Source: Chryseobacterium gleum
GTDB taxonomy: Bacteria > Bacteroidota > Bacteroidia > Flavobacteriales_D > Crocinitomicaceae
DNA length: 64,000 nucleotides
Direction: 5' to 3'
NCBI GenBank assembly: GCA_945897805.1
Contig: CAMDFX010000007.1
Span: 62,001 to 126,000, forward strand
Shown here: in pieces, positions 7,167 through 16,327 of the stretch
Layout of the letters: the number at the start of each line of letters is the position of its first letter
Numbering within the stretch: the stretch's first letter is position 1
Notes under the pieces: model-generated
What the model was told of the DNA's origin: nothing
The model's input: the letters and a program-made list of their open reading frames with translations, nothing else
Databases searched by the model: none
Position numbers and translations under genes: made by a program

Positions 7167-9338
7167 TTATTCTTTGATCACTTGGACAGATTTATCTCCA
7201 CTATTTGAGTGAATTTTCAAAATGTACATGCCTGGTTCAAAAGCTGATAAATCTAATTTACTGATTTCAAGTTGACTATTTAACAAGATTTTCCCATCCA
7301 AACCAATCAATTGGATCGTTTCATTACCTTTCAAATTTCCTTGAATATATAACAATCCTGTCGTTGGATTTGGGAAAACTTTGACAAAAGATTTTTCATC
7401 AATTTGGTCTATTGAAACGGTGTTTAAAGCCAATTTAATCGCTTCATAAGCATCCAATTTCCCCATTCCCCAACGTAAACTTCCTCCTGCTGGAATCACT
7501 CCTGTGTATGAATCTGTACGCGCACTTTCACGAATGATGTCTTTCACTTGCCAAGGCATCAAATATGGATTTGCTTCTAAAATCAGCGCTACAACACCCG
7601 TTACCATCGGTGATGACATCGAAGTTCCAGAAATTCTTGTGAATTTATAGTCTGTTCCGTTGAAAGAAACAATTTGCGCACTCGTAAAAGAATTGTCGGT
7701 GAACGATGAAACGGAGGAGCAAACACTCACGCCTGGTGCAGAAATATCTGGTTTTGAACGTTCATCTAATGTTGGTCCATAGCTAGAAAAAGATGCAATT
7801 GCGCCGCCAGTCAATGTTCCACTTGGCAAAGCATATCGAGATGAATGTGCCGCAACTGAAATCACACTTTCCGTACAAGAAGGTTCTCCAATTCCATAAT
7901 TTGCATCGCCAAATATCGTTCCTGCACCACCCAATGAAAATGGCATTCCCCAATTTCCAACGCCGTTTGTTAATTCTGTCACATTCCAAGCATGAACAGT
8001 TCCGTCTACTGCTGAAACATTTAAGATAATTCGATACGCTGTATTCGTATTTTTGATTCTGAATCGCGCATGTGGACGATTATTCAGCGGATTGACATTT
8101 TCCATTGTCAAATTGTAAAAAACAGTATCGTTTCCAATGACCAAAAAAGTGTCGATGTAATTACCGGTAGTGGCAGAATTGTAGTAAATACTCTCGTTCA
8201 ACAAAACGTTGGAAGTATTGGTAACACTCACGGCAACTGAAAAGTTTTTGGACGGCTCGCCCCAAAGTGTAATCGATTGACCCCACATATTTGGATTTGC
8301 TGAGTAAGAATAAAAATCAACTTTGGATTTCAAAACGTCGTTATTGAACGTTTTTTTGAGGTGAAAATTCACATCGCCATTGTTTCCGCCTGATGAAGCA
8401 AAAACGACTCCTTGGTCTGAGAGATTATCAATTGCTTGACTAATCAAAGAAGTTCCGTCTAAGTTTCCGATGTAATGCAAGCCCCAACTTTGGTTGATTA
8501 CCAATCTTTTGTTTGCTGCAACCGCTTTTTGGTGCATCCAATCATAAGCATCAATTACTGCGCCTGCATCGACTAAAAACGTGGTAAAAAGAAATTCAGC
8601 TTCGTAAGCAACACCGCGATATGCTGTTCCTGCTCCAGAACCGCCAGCAATTCCTGCAACATGACCACCGTGATAAGAATAACTATAGATATTGGCTGTG
8701 TCAGAACCAGCAACAATCAAATCTGCTTGCGAAGTATATTCTGTTCCGTAATTAAAACCAGTCGGATTTGGACCACTTTGTTTGTATTGATCCCAAGCAG
8801 CAGCGATTCTTGTAAATGACAAAGTAGTGTCGTAATACATTGGATGCGTGTAATCAAAGCCCCAATCTGTCACGCCGATGTAGACATTTTTTCCGGTGTA
8901 TGCCTGCGGAAGATTAATTCCCAAATGAACGCTGTCAACGCGCGCATCTTTCAACGCTCTATTTAAATGTGGTTGCACTTTCGCAGCAATTTCGAGGTAA
9001 GAAATTCCAGGAATCGAAGAAATTTGTTGAATAGCACTTAGTGGAACTTTTAAAGTCACAATATTTCCGATTCTTGAACCTTGACTAATTTCATATTGTT
9101 GCAAATTGGAAATATTGTAATTTGAATTGACTTTGGCTATCAATGAAATAATTTGTTTGCCGTTGATTTTGTAAATCGGGTATAAATTTTCCAGTTTTTG
9201 AAAAGATTTGATGCCTTCTTTATCCCAAGTTTCTTGAATGATTTTTAAATCATGCTTTGAAGTTGCTGGCATTTGGATTTGCGCATTCAAGCCATTCAAA
9301 GCAATGAATAACAATATCAAGGAAAAGTATTTTTTCAT
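7167..9338 (-). CDS. secreted S8 (subtilisin) peptidase with T9SS sorting tail, 723 aa
   Basis: Serine protease of the subtilase family. A signal peptide (about residues 1-20, ending NGLNAQ) is followed by a propeptide, then the catalytic triad: Asp158 in GVTDWGFD, His223 in SYHGGHVAG, and Ser573 in GTSMSSPMVTG. The oxyanion region reads ASSGGNNG near 314-321. A long insertion lies between His and Ser. The C-terminal 75 residues (KVFPNPTTGLLYI then GMYILKI and QVIKE) are a type A sorting domain read by the type IX secretion system, so the enzyme should be exported across the outer membrane and released or anchored there. Substrate unknown. Confidence 0.93.
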   Translation of the reverse strand: MKKYFSLILLFIALNGLNAQIQMPATSKHDLKIIQETWDKEGIKSFQKLENLYPIYKINGKQIISLIAKVNSNYNISNLQQYEISQGSRIGNIVTLKVPLSAIQQISSIPGISYLEIAAKVQPHLNRALKDARVDSVHLGINLPQAYTGKNVYIGVTDWGFDYTHPMYYDTTLSFTRIAAAWDQYKQSGPNPTGFNYGTEYTSQADLIVAGSDTANIYSYSYHGGHVAGIAGGSGAGTAYRGVAYEAEFLFTTFLVDAGAVIDAYDWMHQKAVAANKRLVINQSWGLHYIGNLDGTSLISQAIDNLSDQGVVFASSGGNNGDVNFHLKKTFNNDVLKSKVDFYSYSANPNMWGQSITLWGEPSKNFSVAVSVTNTSNVLLNESIYYNSATTGNYIDTFLVIGNDTVFYNLTMENVNPLNNRPHARFRIKNTNTAYRIILNVSAVDGTVHAWNVTELTNGVGNWGMPFSLGGAGTIFGDANYGIGEPSCTESVISVAAHSSRYALPSGTLTGGAIASFSSYGPTLDERSKPDISAPGVSVCSSVSSFTDNSFTSAQIVSFNGTDYKFTRISGTSMSSPMVTGVVALILEANPYLMPWQVKDIIRESARTDSYTGVIPAGGSLRWGMGKLDAYEAIKLALNTVSIDQIDEKSFVKVFPNPTTGLLYIQGNLKGNETIQLIGLDGKILLNSQLEISKLDLSAFEPGMYILKIHSNSGDKSVQVIKE

Positions 9339-9407
9339 TTTTAGAATTTATTGGTAGTTTAAAATTAAACAAATTAATTGAATTTCAATTTGAGTTGAAT
9401 TTTGCGC

Positions 9408-9434
9408 AAAAAAAAGACTTCATTTCTGAAGTCT
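9408..9434 (-). terminator. rho-independent terminator
   Basis: Perfect 8-bp stem AGACTTCA / TGAAGTCT (9415-9422 and 9427-9434) with a 4-base loop, followed on the minus strand by a run of T. It terminates the TPR/PD40 gene just before the subtilase gene. Confidence 0.85.
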
Positions 9435-9460
9435 CTAATTTGATTATCTGGTTTTAAATT

Positions 9461-10840
9461 TTATTTCTTCGGCATCACAAAATTCGTCATGTCTATTTGG
9501 TATAAATCCAAACTTGCTTTTTGACCTTGGATGGTGAAACCTGCAAAAACTGCTTTTTTCAATTCTGGGTAATATTGGAAATGTGTATCGTTGTTTACGG
9601 TGTTGATTCCACTTCCTAAATTGATTGGTTTTGACCAAGTTGACCCCAAGTTTTCAGAAACAAAAATATCGTAACCGCCCATTCCTAAATGTCCGTTGGA
9701 ACTAAAAAATAAATATCTTCCGTCTGCAGTGATGTAAGGTGTTGTTTCACTTCTAACTGTGTTTATACTGTCTGAAACTGGTTTTGGTTCGCCCCATGTT
9801 TTTCCAGTTTTTTGAGCAACATAAATATCAAATTGTTTGCGTTCACCATTTCTTGTAGAAACAAAATACATGGTATTTCCATCGCCAGTCACCGTTGCTG
9901 CGCCATCAAAGAATGAAGAGTTTACCGCAACGATTTTTTTTGGATTCGACCATTTTCCTTTCGTTGTGAATTGAATTTCAAAAATATCAGAACTTTGTGT
10001 TTGGATTTTTTCGTCAGCAGCTTCGTTGTTGATTGTCATGTAAGCTGTCAAACCATCTTTAGAAATCCATGACATCGCTTCAAAACCTGATGCATTGATT
10101 CTGTCAATTTCGTTGGTGATGCTGTCCCATTTTTGCTCTTCTTCGTTCCATTGAGCATAATAAATATCTTCAAAATATTGCTCATCTTCTGGATTCATCA
10201 ATCCGCCAGTCGTATTGTTTCTTCTTGAAGCAAAAAACATTCCTTTTCCACCTTTCACGATGATTGGTGCATATTCATTGTATCCTGAATTCACTTCACC
10301 AACCATTTTTACTTTGGTTGCAAAAGGAGTTTTTGCCATTTCTGCTTGAGCGAATTTACAATTTTCAATTTTCTCTTTGATTTGCAAATCTTTCGCCTGC
10401 ATTTTTGAGAGTTTTTCCAACGCAATTTCGTAGAACATGATGGCAGAATCCAATTTCCCAGTACTGTGGTAGCTTTTTGCAATCACATCGTAAACATCTT
10501 TGTCAACTCCATCTGCATCTAATTTCACCGCTTTGGTTGCATATTGTAGCGCAAAACCGTAGTTATCCAAATTGTAGTGACACAAACTGATCCAATAAGG
10601 CGCTCTCCAGGTATTTGGGTCTTTTTGTGCAGCTTCTCTGAATAAAATCAACGCCTCGCGATTTTTTCTTTCGCTAAACATTTTTTTACCATCTTCAATC
10701 ATAATCAATGCAGCAGATTTATCAACCAAATTGGTCGTACTGTCTGGTGGTGTGATTGAATTATTTACAGCAAAAACTTTTCCGTTTGAAATAGAAACTA
10801 GTAGGCTTAAAGCGCAAAAAATAATTTTAAAATTCTTCAT
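9461..10840 (-). CDS. TPR and PD40 (WD40-like propeller) exported protein, 459 aa
   Basis: ATG at 10840 is chosen because it opens a signal peptide (MKNFKIIFCALSLLVSIS...), while the longer in-frame start adds a polar segment without function. After the signal come two to three TPR helices (DGKKMFSERKNREALILFREA through KLDSAIMFYEIAL), then repeated PD40 blades such as GNTMYFVSTRNG and DGRYLFFSSNGHLGMGGYDIF. This arrangement resembles the Bacteroidota PD40/OmpA surface proteins, but here there is no OmpA peptidoglycan-binding domain and the protein ends after the propeller. It is probably a periplasmic or outer-membrane-associated scaffold. A terminator follows. Confidence 0.8.
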   Translation of the reverse strand: MKNFKIIFCALSLLVSISNGKVFAVNNSITPPDSTTNLVDKSAALIMIEDGKKMFSERKNREALILFREAAQKDPNTWRAPYWISLCHYNLDNYGFALQYATKAVKLDADGVDKDVYDVIAKSYHSTGKLDSAIMFYEIALEKLSKMQAKDLQIKEKIENCKFAQAEMAKTPFATKVKMVGEVNSGYNEYAPIIVKGGKGMFFASRRNNTTGGLMNPEDEQYFEDIYYAQWNEEEQKWDSITNEIDRINASGFEAMSWISKDGLTAYMTINNEAADEKIQTQSSDIFEIQFTTKGKWSNPKKIVAVNSSFFDGAATVTGDGNTMYFVSTRNGERKQFDIYVAQKTGKTWGEPKPVSDSINTVRSETTPYITADGRYLFFSSNGHLGMGGYDIFVSENLGSTWSKPINLGSGINTVNNDTHFQYYPELKKAVFAGFTIQGQKASLDLYQIDMTNFVMPKK

Positions 10841-10987
10841 AAAGTTTGATTTTGTTGATTTTATCTTAGCAATTGTAATGCCAAGTAATGATTTCCAATT
10901 TATCAACAAATATAATTGAATGAAATTTTATTTAAGAATTGAAATTGGGCAAAATTCGATTTTTTTTACAGTGGAATTGTTTAAAAG

Positions 10988-11851
10988 TCAAAGTCCTGCG
11001 TTTTGCTGATTCAAATCGCTGCGCTTGACGAATTTATTTCCACTTAAATCAACTAAATCGTGCATTGCAATTGTAGAAGCGACACTGGCTAAAATAGGCG
11101 CAAAAGCAGCGCAAAACCACAAGAAAAAATGTACACAAAATTGACTGACAACTTCAATAGGCGCAAATGAAAATCTATGCCAATCGAAAAGCGCATTCAA
11201 ATTCACAGGCACCAAAATTAACAATGAAAAGACCATTCCAATCGCCATGGTCAAACCGCGGTGCTTGCGCATGAGCAAAATACTTGCGTCGACGCTTAAT
11301 TTTCGGCGTTCATTCACATAATCCAAAAAACTGAATCCATAATAATAGAAACTGATTAAATAGGTGATATAGAAAACTGGACTTTCGTGAATATTATCCC
11401 AAAAAATGGCGCAAAATGCAAAAATCAGCAGGAAGAAAAAATATTGCCACATGATGTTTCTGACCACAATCCGCAAACCGCGTTTGATGTCGAGCCAAAA
11501 TTGTTTCATGTTGAACGGATATTTATTTCCAGTGATAATATTCTCAGTTTTCTGCGATAAATAGGCGAGAAGTGGTGATAAAATCGTGACGACCATGTAT
11601 TTCGAAAATTGCATAAACAACAATGCAATCGAAATTTCAAGCATTAATTGAATTAGATACCAAACAATTCCATTCATAGTGCGCGTGTCGGTATCGAACT
11701 GTCGATACTGAACCCAACTGCCAAATTGGTAAATTCCCAACATCAAAAAAGCAGGAATCAACGCATACCAATACATTTTCCTTTCCCGAATGAAAAGAAA
11801 TGCTTTCCAATAAGCGCGCATTCCAAGTGCAAAATCCTTGATGAAATTCAT
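10988..11851 (-). CDS. EI24/CysZ-like membrane protein, 287 aa
   Basis: Polytopic membrane protein with the EI24 (PF07264) pattern: an N-terminal amphipathic stretch (FIKDFALGMRAYWKAFLFI), then a helix starting YWYALIPAFLMLGI, two central hydrophobic pairs, the conserved ISFYYYGFSFLDYVNERR region, and a final pair before a charged tail. The same fold includes CysZ sulfate permeases, but residue-level evidence for sulfate transport is not visible. The gap upstream (11852-11975) contains tandem repeats and a hairpin. Confidence 0.75.
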   Translation of the reverse strand: MNFIKDFALGMRAYWKAFLFIRERKMYWYALIPAFLMLGIYQFGSWVQYRQFDTDTRTMNGIVWYLIQLMLEISIALLFMQFSKYMVVTILSPLLAYLSQKTENIITGNKYPFNMKQFWLDIKRGLRIVVRNIMWQYFFFLLIFAFCAIFWDNIHESPVFYITYLISFYYYGFSFLDYVNERRKLSVDASILLMRKHRGLTMAIGMVFSLLILVPVNLNALFDWHRFSFAPIEVVSQFCVHFFLWFCAAFAPILASVASTIAMHDLVDLSGNKFVKRSDLNQQNAGL

Positions 11852-11910
11852 TGCTCAAAGGTAGGGAAAAATGGATTATTAGAGTATCGGATGGTTGGAT
11901 TATTAGAACG

Positions 11911-11968
11911 TTAGATTATTGGACAAAATAAAAGTCTAAAAATCCAATAATCTAAAAATCCAACAATC
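11911..11968. repeat. AT-rich 16-bp tandem repeat with a 13-bp inverted repeat
   Basis: Two 16-base tandem units, TAAAAATCCAA(T/C)AATC, occupy 11937-11952 and 11953-11968, with a partial third copy. TTAGATTATTGGA (11911-11923) is the exact reverse complement of TCCAATAATCTAA (11943-11955), giving a 13-bp stem with a 19-base loop. It lies just 3' of the minus-strand glycosyltransferase and may slow or end its transcription, although the stem has little GC. Confidence 0.75.
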
Positions 11969-11975
11969 TAAAAAT

Positions 11976-13076
11976 TTAAACAGAAAAAGTTTCCTTATAA
12001 ATCTCCAAAACCTCCTTCGCGCAAGTTTCCCAGCTGAATTTTTGGATGTAGTTTTGACAATCGGCTAAATCTAATTCTGCTTCAGATTGAATCATGAATT
12101 TCGACATTTTTGCGGCGATGTCATTTTCGTCTTTTGGGTCGACTCCAATCAAGAATCCATTTCCAATTTCTGCAATGGCGCCGTAATTCGTGCCGATGAT
12201 TGGTTTTCCAAACGACAATGATTCCAAAACTGGGAAGCCGAAACCCTCGATGAATGAAGGGAAAATGAATGCTTTGGAATGATAATACAGTCCTTTCAAT
12301 TCATTTTCTGAAACGACAGATAAATAGCGCACGTTTTTCGGATATTTTGAAAAGTCGATTTTCATGTAGTTGTGTCCAACTAAAATAAATTCCCAATCCG
12401 AATTGATTTTCAAGAATGATTGAACCATTCGTCGGATATTTTTGTGACTTCTAATTTGTCCAACGTACAATAAAAAAGGTTTTTCTAAATGAAATTTGCT
12501 TTTTACATCGATGATTGTTTGTTCGCTAATTTCTCCAAATTTACTATCGAAACCATTGTATACCAATTTGAATTTTTCATCCGAAGCATCTGCGTAGTCA
12601 TTTAAAATTTCATTTTTCGAAGCATTTGAAATAAAAATCACAGAAGCTGCTTTTTTCAGCGTATTTGCCAAGGCTTTTTTGAAATACCAAGTTTTAATTC
12701 CAAGCGGATCGTCAAACTTTTTAATATTTCCTGACAAATTTGAATCATGAATAGTTGAAATTGTTTTGATTCCTTTAACAATTGGCGCATCCAAATGTGG
12801 ATAATGATAAATGTCTGGCTTCAAACCGCGAATGATTGCGGGCATCTTTGTATAATTCACAATTCCCATGTGATGCAAAGCAATTTTCTTGAAAGTGACA
12901 TTGGGATATTTTTGGAGCAAAAACAATTCATCACTTGCTGGCAATTGTCCATTTACGAGAATAATGTATTGATTTTCATTGTCAATAGCCAATAAATGGT
13001 TCAATAAGTTTACGATATAGCGCGACATTCCAGATACAGCTGGAAAATGTAATCTTGCATCAAAGACAATTCTCAT
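11976..13076 (-). CDS. GT4-type glycosyltransferase, 366 aa
   Basis: A retaining GT-B glycosyltransferase. The C-terminal nucleotide-sugar domain shows LYVGQIRSHKNIRRM, then the signature EGFGFPVLESLSFGKPIIGT with the E-x7-E motif. The N-terminal acceptor domain begins with a Gly-rich loop (HFPAVSGMSRYIVNLL). Sugar and acceptor are unknown. It is the last gene of a three-gene minus-strand set (flippase, GT, GT) whose context suggests a cell-surface glycan. 85 bases separate it from the next GT. Confidence 0.88.
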   Translation of the reverse strand: MRIVFDARLHFPAVSGMSRYIVNLLNHLLAIDNENQYIILVNGQLPASDELFLLQKYPNVTFKKIALHHMGIVNYTKMPAIIRGLKPDIYHYPHLDAPIVKGIKTISTIHDSNLSGNIKKFDDPLGIKTWYFKKALANTLKKAASVIFISNASKNEILNDYADASDEKFKLVYNGFDSKFGEISEQTIIDVKSKFHLEKPFLLYVGQIRSHKNIRRMVQSFLKINSDWEFILVGHNYMKIDFSKYPKNVRYLSVVSENELKGLYYHSKAFIFPSFIEGFGFPVLESLSFGKPIIGTNYGAIAEIGNGFLIGVDPKDENDIAAKMSKFMIQSEAELDLADCQNYIQKFSWETCAKEVLEIYKETFSV

Positions 13077-13161
13077 TGGGGGCTAAAGGTAAGGTATTTA
13101 CTTGTTTAAATTGCTGTTTCGACGTCTGAAATGTAATTTTTTAAAACTAAATTCTTGTTTT

Positions 13162-14265
13162 TTAAGCTTTTGAAATCAATTTAGCATAGCCTGAGAATTG
13201 TATTTTAGTTGTAAATTCAGCCAAGCATTTTTGTCTGGCATTCCCACCAAGTTCATTAGCAAATATTGCATTTTGAATCAAGGATTCGATGGAAATTTTT
13301 AATTCATTTACATTTTTCACAGCAACCAAAATACCGGTTTGTTGATTGATAACTAATTCTCTATTCCCTGGGATATTTGTAGCAATAATTGGTAATCCAA
13401 CGGCCATTGCTTGTAAAATCGCGGTGCTTTGCGTTTCTGCTAAACTGCTGTGAATGTAAAGTTGCAAAGATTGATAAAAAGTCAATATTTCTGCTTGATT
13501 CAAATTTCCGAGCAGTATTATTTTGTCTGTTACTTTCGATTGATTAACAAGACTTTGTAAATTTTCAAAACCTTCTCCAGCTCCTGCGATATGCAACTCA
13601 AGATTTAGCGTTTCATGATTCAGTTTTTCAAACGCTTGAATCAATGTTTGGTGATCGCGCAACGAATTGATTCTGCTTGCCATTCCGATTTTGAAAGCAG
13701 ATTTTTTTTCAGTTCCTATTGCAGGCTTAAAATATTCGGTATCGATGCCATTCGCAATAACCATCGCTTTTTCGTAATATCGCAATATTCCGATATTACG
13801 TATAACCTCAGTTTGATAGTTTTCAGTCAAATAAACAATTCTGCTGCAAAAAATCACTGCCAAAAAAGACCAAATCCATTCGCTCTTGCGCTTGGCTTGA
13901 TTACTCTGGTGTTCTACTGCGATGCATTTTGTCTTGTGAAACCAACAATACCAAATCGTTGGCAAAATCAAGGTCATGGAATGCAGGAAAATAAAATCAG
14001 GGTTTTGTCGCTTCAGGATTTTTAAATACAATTTCCAACTTGAAAAGTGTTTTCCTTTTTGCTTTAAAATGTTTTCAAATGGAATTTGATTTGTTTCGCA
14101 AAATGCTTTGTAATCGGAATCCAAGGTTTCAATGCCAAAATAAATGAATTGCTGTTGAAATTGTTTTTCAGTATCACCTTCGATCAATGATTGCACAACG
14201 CTTCCATGTCCGCCCTTTCCGGAATAGAGCACTTGTGTTATTTTGGGTTTATTTTGAGATTCCAT
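13162..14265 (-). CDS. GT4-type glycosyltransferase, 367 aa
   Basis: GT-B fold enzyme with the N-terminal Gly loop (YSGKGGHGSVVQSL), a C-terminal IGMASRINSLRDHQTLI segment, and the signature LAETQSTAILQAMAVGLPII, which contains the E-x7-hydrophobic variant of the donor-binding motif. The start overlaps the upstream flippase gene by 17 bases, so they form one transcription unit. The segment NIGILRYY in the middle of the protein is encoded by one of the scattered 8-bp-period palindromic arrays (13774-13802), which implies that the array was inserted or arose in frame. Confidence 0.88.
   Translation of the reverse strand: MESQNKPKITQVLYSGKGGHGSVVQSLIEGDTEKQFQQQFIYFGIETLDSDYKAFCETNQIPFENILKQKGKHFSSWKLYLKILKRQNPDFIFLHSMTLILPTIWYCWFHKTKCIAVEHQSNQAKRKSEWIWSFLAVIFCSRIVYLTENYQTEVIRNIGILRYYEKAMVIANGIDTEYFKPAIGTEKKSAFKIGMASRINSLRDHQTLIQAFEKLNHETLNLELHIAGAGEGFENLQSLVNQSKVTDKIILLGNLNQAEILTFYQSLQLYIHSSLAETQSTAILQAMAVGLPIIATNIPGNRELVINQQTGILVAVKNVNELKISIESLIQNAIFANELGGNARQKCLAEFTTKIQFSGYAKLISKA
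13774..13802. repeat. 8-bp-period ATAT array, near-perfect palindrome inside a GT gene
   Basis: The 28 bases from 13773 to 13800 are their own reverse complement except for one symmetric pair of positions. The core has the same ATAT plus NNCG / CGNN steps as the other arrays of the window, and it encodes the residues RNIGILRYY of the glycosyltransferase. Confidence 0.8.
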
Positions 14266-15673
14266 GTCGAATGTTTTTTTGAAAATGTTTCCATAGGAAG
14301 AAAATCAAAGCCAATGAAATCAATATTTTGAAAACCAAAAGCATGTGAAAATCTACTTTTAGATGAGCAATCATACTGACGAATCCGATAATGGTTGTAA
14401 TTGCCAACAAATAAAAAGCGACGGTTGAAAAGGCGATGAATTTATAAAATTGTGTGCTGAAAAAGGACAGCAAAATGACATTAAATGAAATCGCAATCAA
14501 AGTTGAAATCGCAGCGCCTAAAATCCCGTAGATTGGAACAAACCAAAGATTGAGTAGCAAATTCAAAACTGCCGCCAGCATATTTATTATCGATTGAATG
14601 TAAGTTTTATTACTTAAGAAAATACCTAATGAAAACATTGAAATTCCATTGATGAATGCCACTAAATAAAGCAAAGGCATTATTTTATAGGCTTCAAGAT
14701 AATTTGAGTTGGTGAAGACGAGTATTGTTTCCTGCGAAAAAAGTGCAAGGATTAAAACGAAGATTCCGCCGATGATGAAATAATTTCGAATCAGTTTTTG
14801 TAGTTTGATTTTGGTGGATTCAAGTTTATAATTTTCAATCACAATTGGAGCCAAGGCCATGCTAAAACTAGCAATTAATAAAGTTAAAATTGTCGGAAAT
14901 TTAGCGCCTACACTGTAAACGCCAAGTTCGTTCAGTGACATTTTTTGTGCAATCACAAATCGATCTGTGATATCCAAAGCCAACATTGCCAAGGCAGCAG
15001 GAATCAATGGAATCGAAAATTGCAAAATCATTTTTAGCTCTTTCCTCCCAAGGTAAAAAAGGTATTCTTTCCGCAGTAAATACAGTTGAAAAGCGACAAT
15101 AAAAGGCGCAATAAATGTTGAAGCCCAATAAATCGCTTCAATTCCCAACTGACCATAACTGACCAAAGTCAATATCAATGAGATATTTGCCAAAGATTGA
15201 ATGAAACTCAACCAAGCAAAAGCGATCGTTTTTCGTCTGAAACGCAAATGAATTCCCAATTGAAAAAAAAGTGCGTTGATGCAAGTATTTACAATCATCA
15301 ATTGAAAAATGTTATCAGTGAATTCATTGTTTGAAGTTTCGCTGATTGATTTCCAGAAATTCTGGGTCAACAAAAGAAAAGCCGCCGTGGCAAAATAGAC
15401 TATAAAAATTGCATTGATTCCCGTTGCGCCCAATTTTCTTTTTTCCAATTTCGAGAGAGAATTATCTCCCAAATAACGTGAAACGCCTTGGGCAATTTGC
15501 AAGCTAAAAATCGCATTGATTACGCCTGATAAAACCGATAAATAATCCAAAACTCCATAATCAGCTGGGGAGAAATAAGCAGTATAAAATGGAATCAGCA
15601 AAAGAGAAATGCCTTTTGTCGCGAAATTCGACAAAGTGTAGATACCTCCTTCCTTTAAAAACTGCTGAATCAT
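14249..15673 (-). CDS. oligosaccharide flippase (Wzx/MATE-like), 474 aa
   Basis: A polysaccharide biosynthesis protein with about 12-14 predicted helices, beginning with the family's amphipathic start (FLKEGGIYTLSNFATKGISL) and a PADYGVLDYLSV loop. It would flip a lipid-linked glycan unit across the inner membrane. Two GT4 genes follow without a break, so the glycan is probably assembled by them. No polymerase or ligase is visible nearby. Confidence 0.88.
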   Translation of the reverse strand: MIQQFLKEGGIYTLSNFATKGISLLLIPFYTAYFSPADYGVLDYLSVLSGVINAIFSLQIAQGVSRYLGDNSLSKLEKRKLGATGINAIFIVYFATAAFLLLTQNFWKSISETSNNEFTDNIFQLMIVNTCINALFFQLGIHLRFRRKTIAFAWLSFIQSLANISLILTLVSYGQLGIEAIYWASTFIAPFIVAFQLYLLRKEYLFYLGRKELKMILQFSIPLIPAALAMLALDITDRFVIAQKMSLNELGVYSVGAKFPTILTLLIASFSMALAPIVIENYKLESTKIKLQKLIRNYFIIGGIFVLILALFSQETILVFTNSNYLEAYKIMPLLYLVAFINGISMFSLGIFLSNKTYIQSIINMLAAVLNLLLNLWFVPIYGILGAAISTLIAISFNVILLSFFSTQFYKFIAFSTVAFYLLAITTIIGFVSMIAHLKVDFHMLLVFKILISLALIFFLWKHFQKNIRHGISK

Positions 15674-15718
15674 GCGTAAAAATACGAATTATTCAATATC
15701 TGTTTTTTTTTTCAATTT

Positions 15719-15752
15719 TTTGATTTCAATCTTAATTTTCTCTTTACTTTTG
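15719..15752 (+). promoter_or_regulatory. promoter of the small Cys-containing membrane protein (TTTG-22-TACTTTTG)
   Basis: TTTG at 15719-15722, a 22-base spacer, and TACTTTTG at 15745-15752 match the Bacteroidota -33/-7 pattern. The -7 box ends 20 bases before ATG 15773. Confidence 0.6.
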
Positions 15753-15772
15753 TCTCACAATTGAAAAATTTG

Positions 15773-16180
15773 ATGAAATCCTTTTTTTCCATAGTTTTGA
15801 TGCTGTTGATTTTCTTACAAATCTCCACCAAACCTATTACTTTTTTCAATTGGAAAATCAATCAAGAAATCATTACCCAAAAGTATTGTGTAAATAAGGA
15901 CAAACCGATGCTTCATTGTGATGGGAAATGTTACTTGATGAAAAAAATGAATCAATTGGATTTAGAAGGAAAGCAAGAACGCCAAAAATTTCCTTTTCCT
16001 ACGCAAAAATTAGAACAGGTTGAAACGCCATTCATTTCTGCAGAATTTGGATTGGATATTTTTTCAACCAAAGTTGCTTCTTCCAAATTAAAAATTTCAT
16101 TTGCGTATTGGTCTAATCTATATCATTTTGATTTCAATGAAAATTGTTTTCAACCACCCCAAAAAGAATTGATTGTTTGA
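15773..16180 (+). CDS. small membrane-anchored Cys-containing protein, probably metal-related, 135 aa
   Basis: ATG 15773 is preferred over a TTG four codons upstream. An N-terminal hydrophobic segment (SIVLMLLIFLQIS, about residues 5-17) would anchor or export the protein. Just after it comes YCVNKDKPMLHCDGKCYL, with three Cys in a C-x9-C-x3-C spacing, a pattern that recurs in short uncharacterised Bacteroidota proteins. The rest is Lys/Gln-rich. The next genes encode a MbnP/MbnH pair, so a role in copper or another metal is a reasonable inference, not shown directly. It has its own promoter; the 147-base gap after it contains another -7 box. Confidence 0.7.
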   Translation: MKSFFSIVLMLLIFLQISTKPITFFNWKINQEIITQKYCVNKDKPMLHCDGKCYLMKKMNQLDLEGKQERQKFPFPTQKLEQVETPFISAEFGLDIFSTKVASSKLKISFAYWSNLYHFDFNENCFQPPQKELIV

Positions 16181-16274
16181 TTCGATTTGTAATTTTGTAT
16201 TACAAATCCTTTATTTCACTTGTCTTTCATTAATATAATTGCGTTAAGTAGATTAAATTTATTTGCTTGAAATG

Positions 16275-16282
16275 TAGTTTTG
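16275..16282 (+). promoter_or_regulatory. probable -7 box for the MbnP-family gene
   Basis: TAGTTTTG is a full match to TAnnTTTG, 45 bases before ATG 16328. No -33 element at normal spacing was found. Confidence 0.45.
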
Positions 16283-16327
16283 TGAATAATAAGTGTGTTA
16301 TTTTACAAATGATTAATTTAAAAAAAA

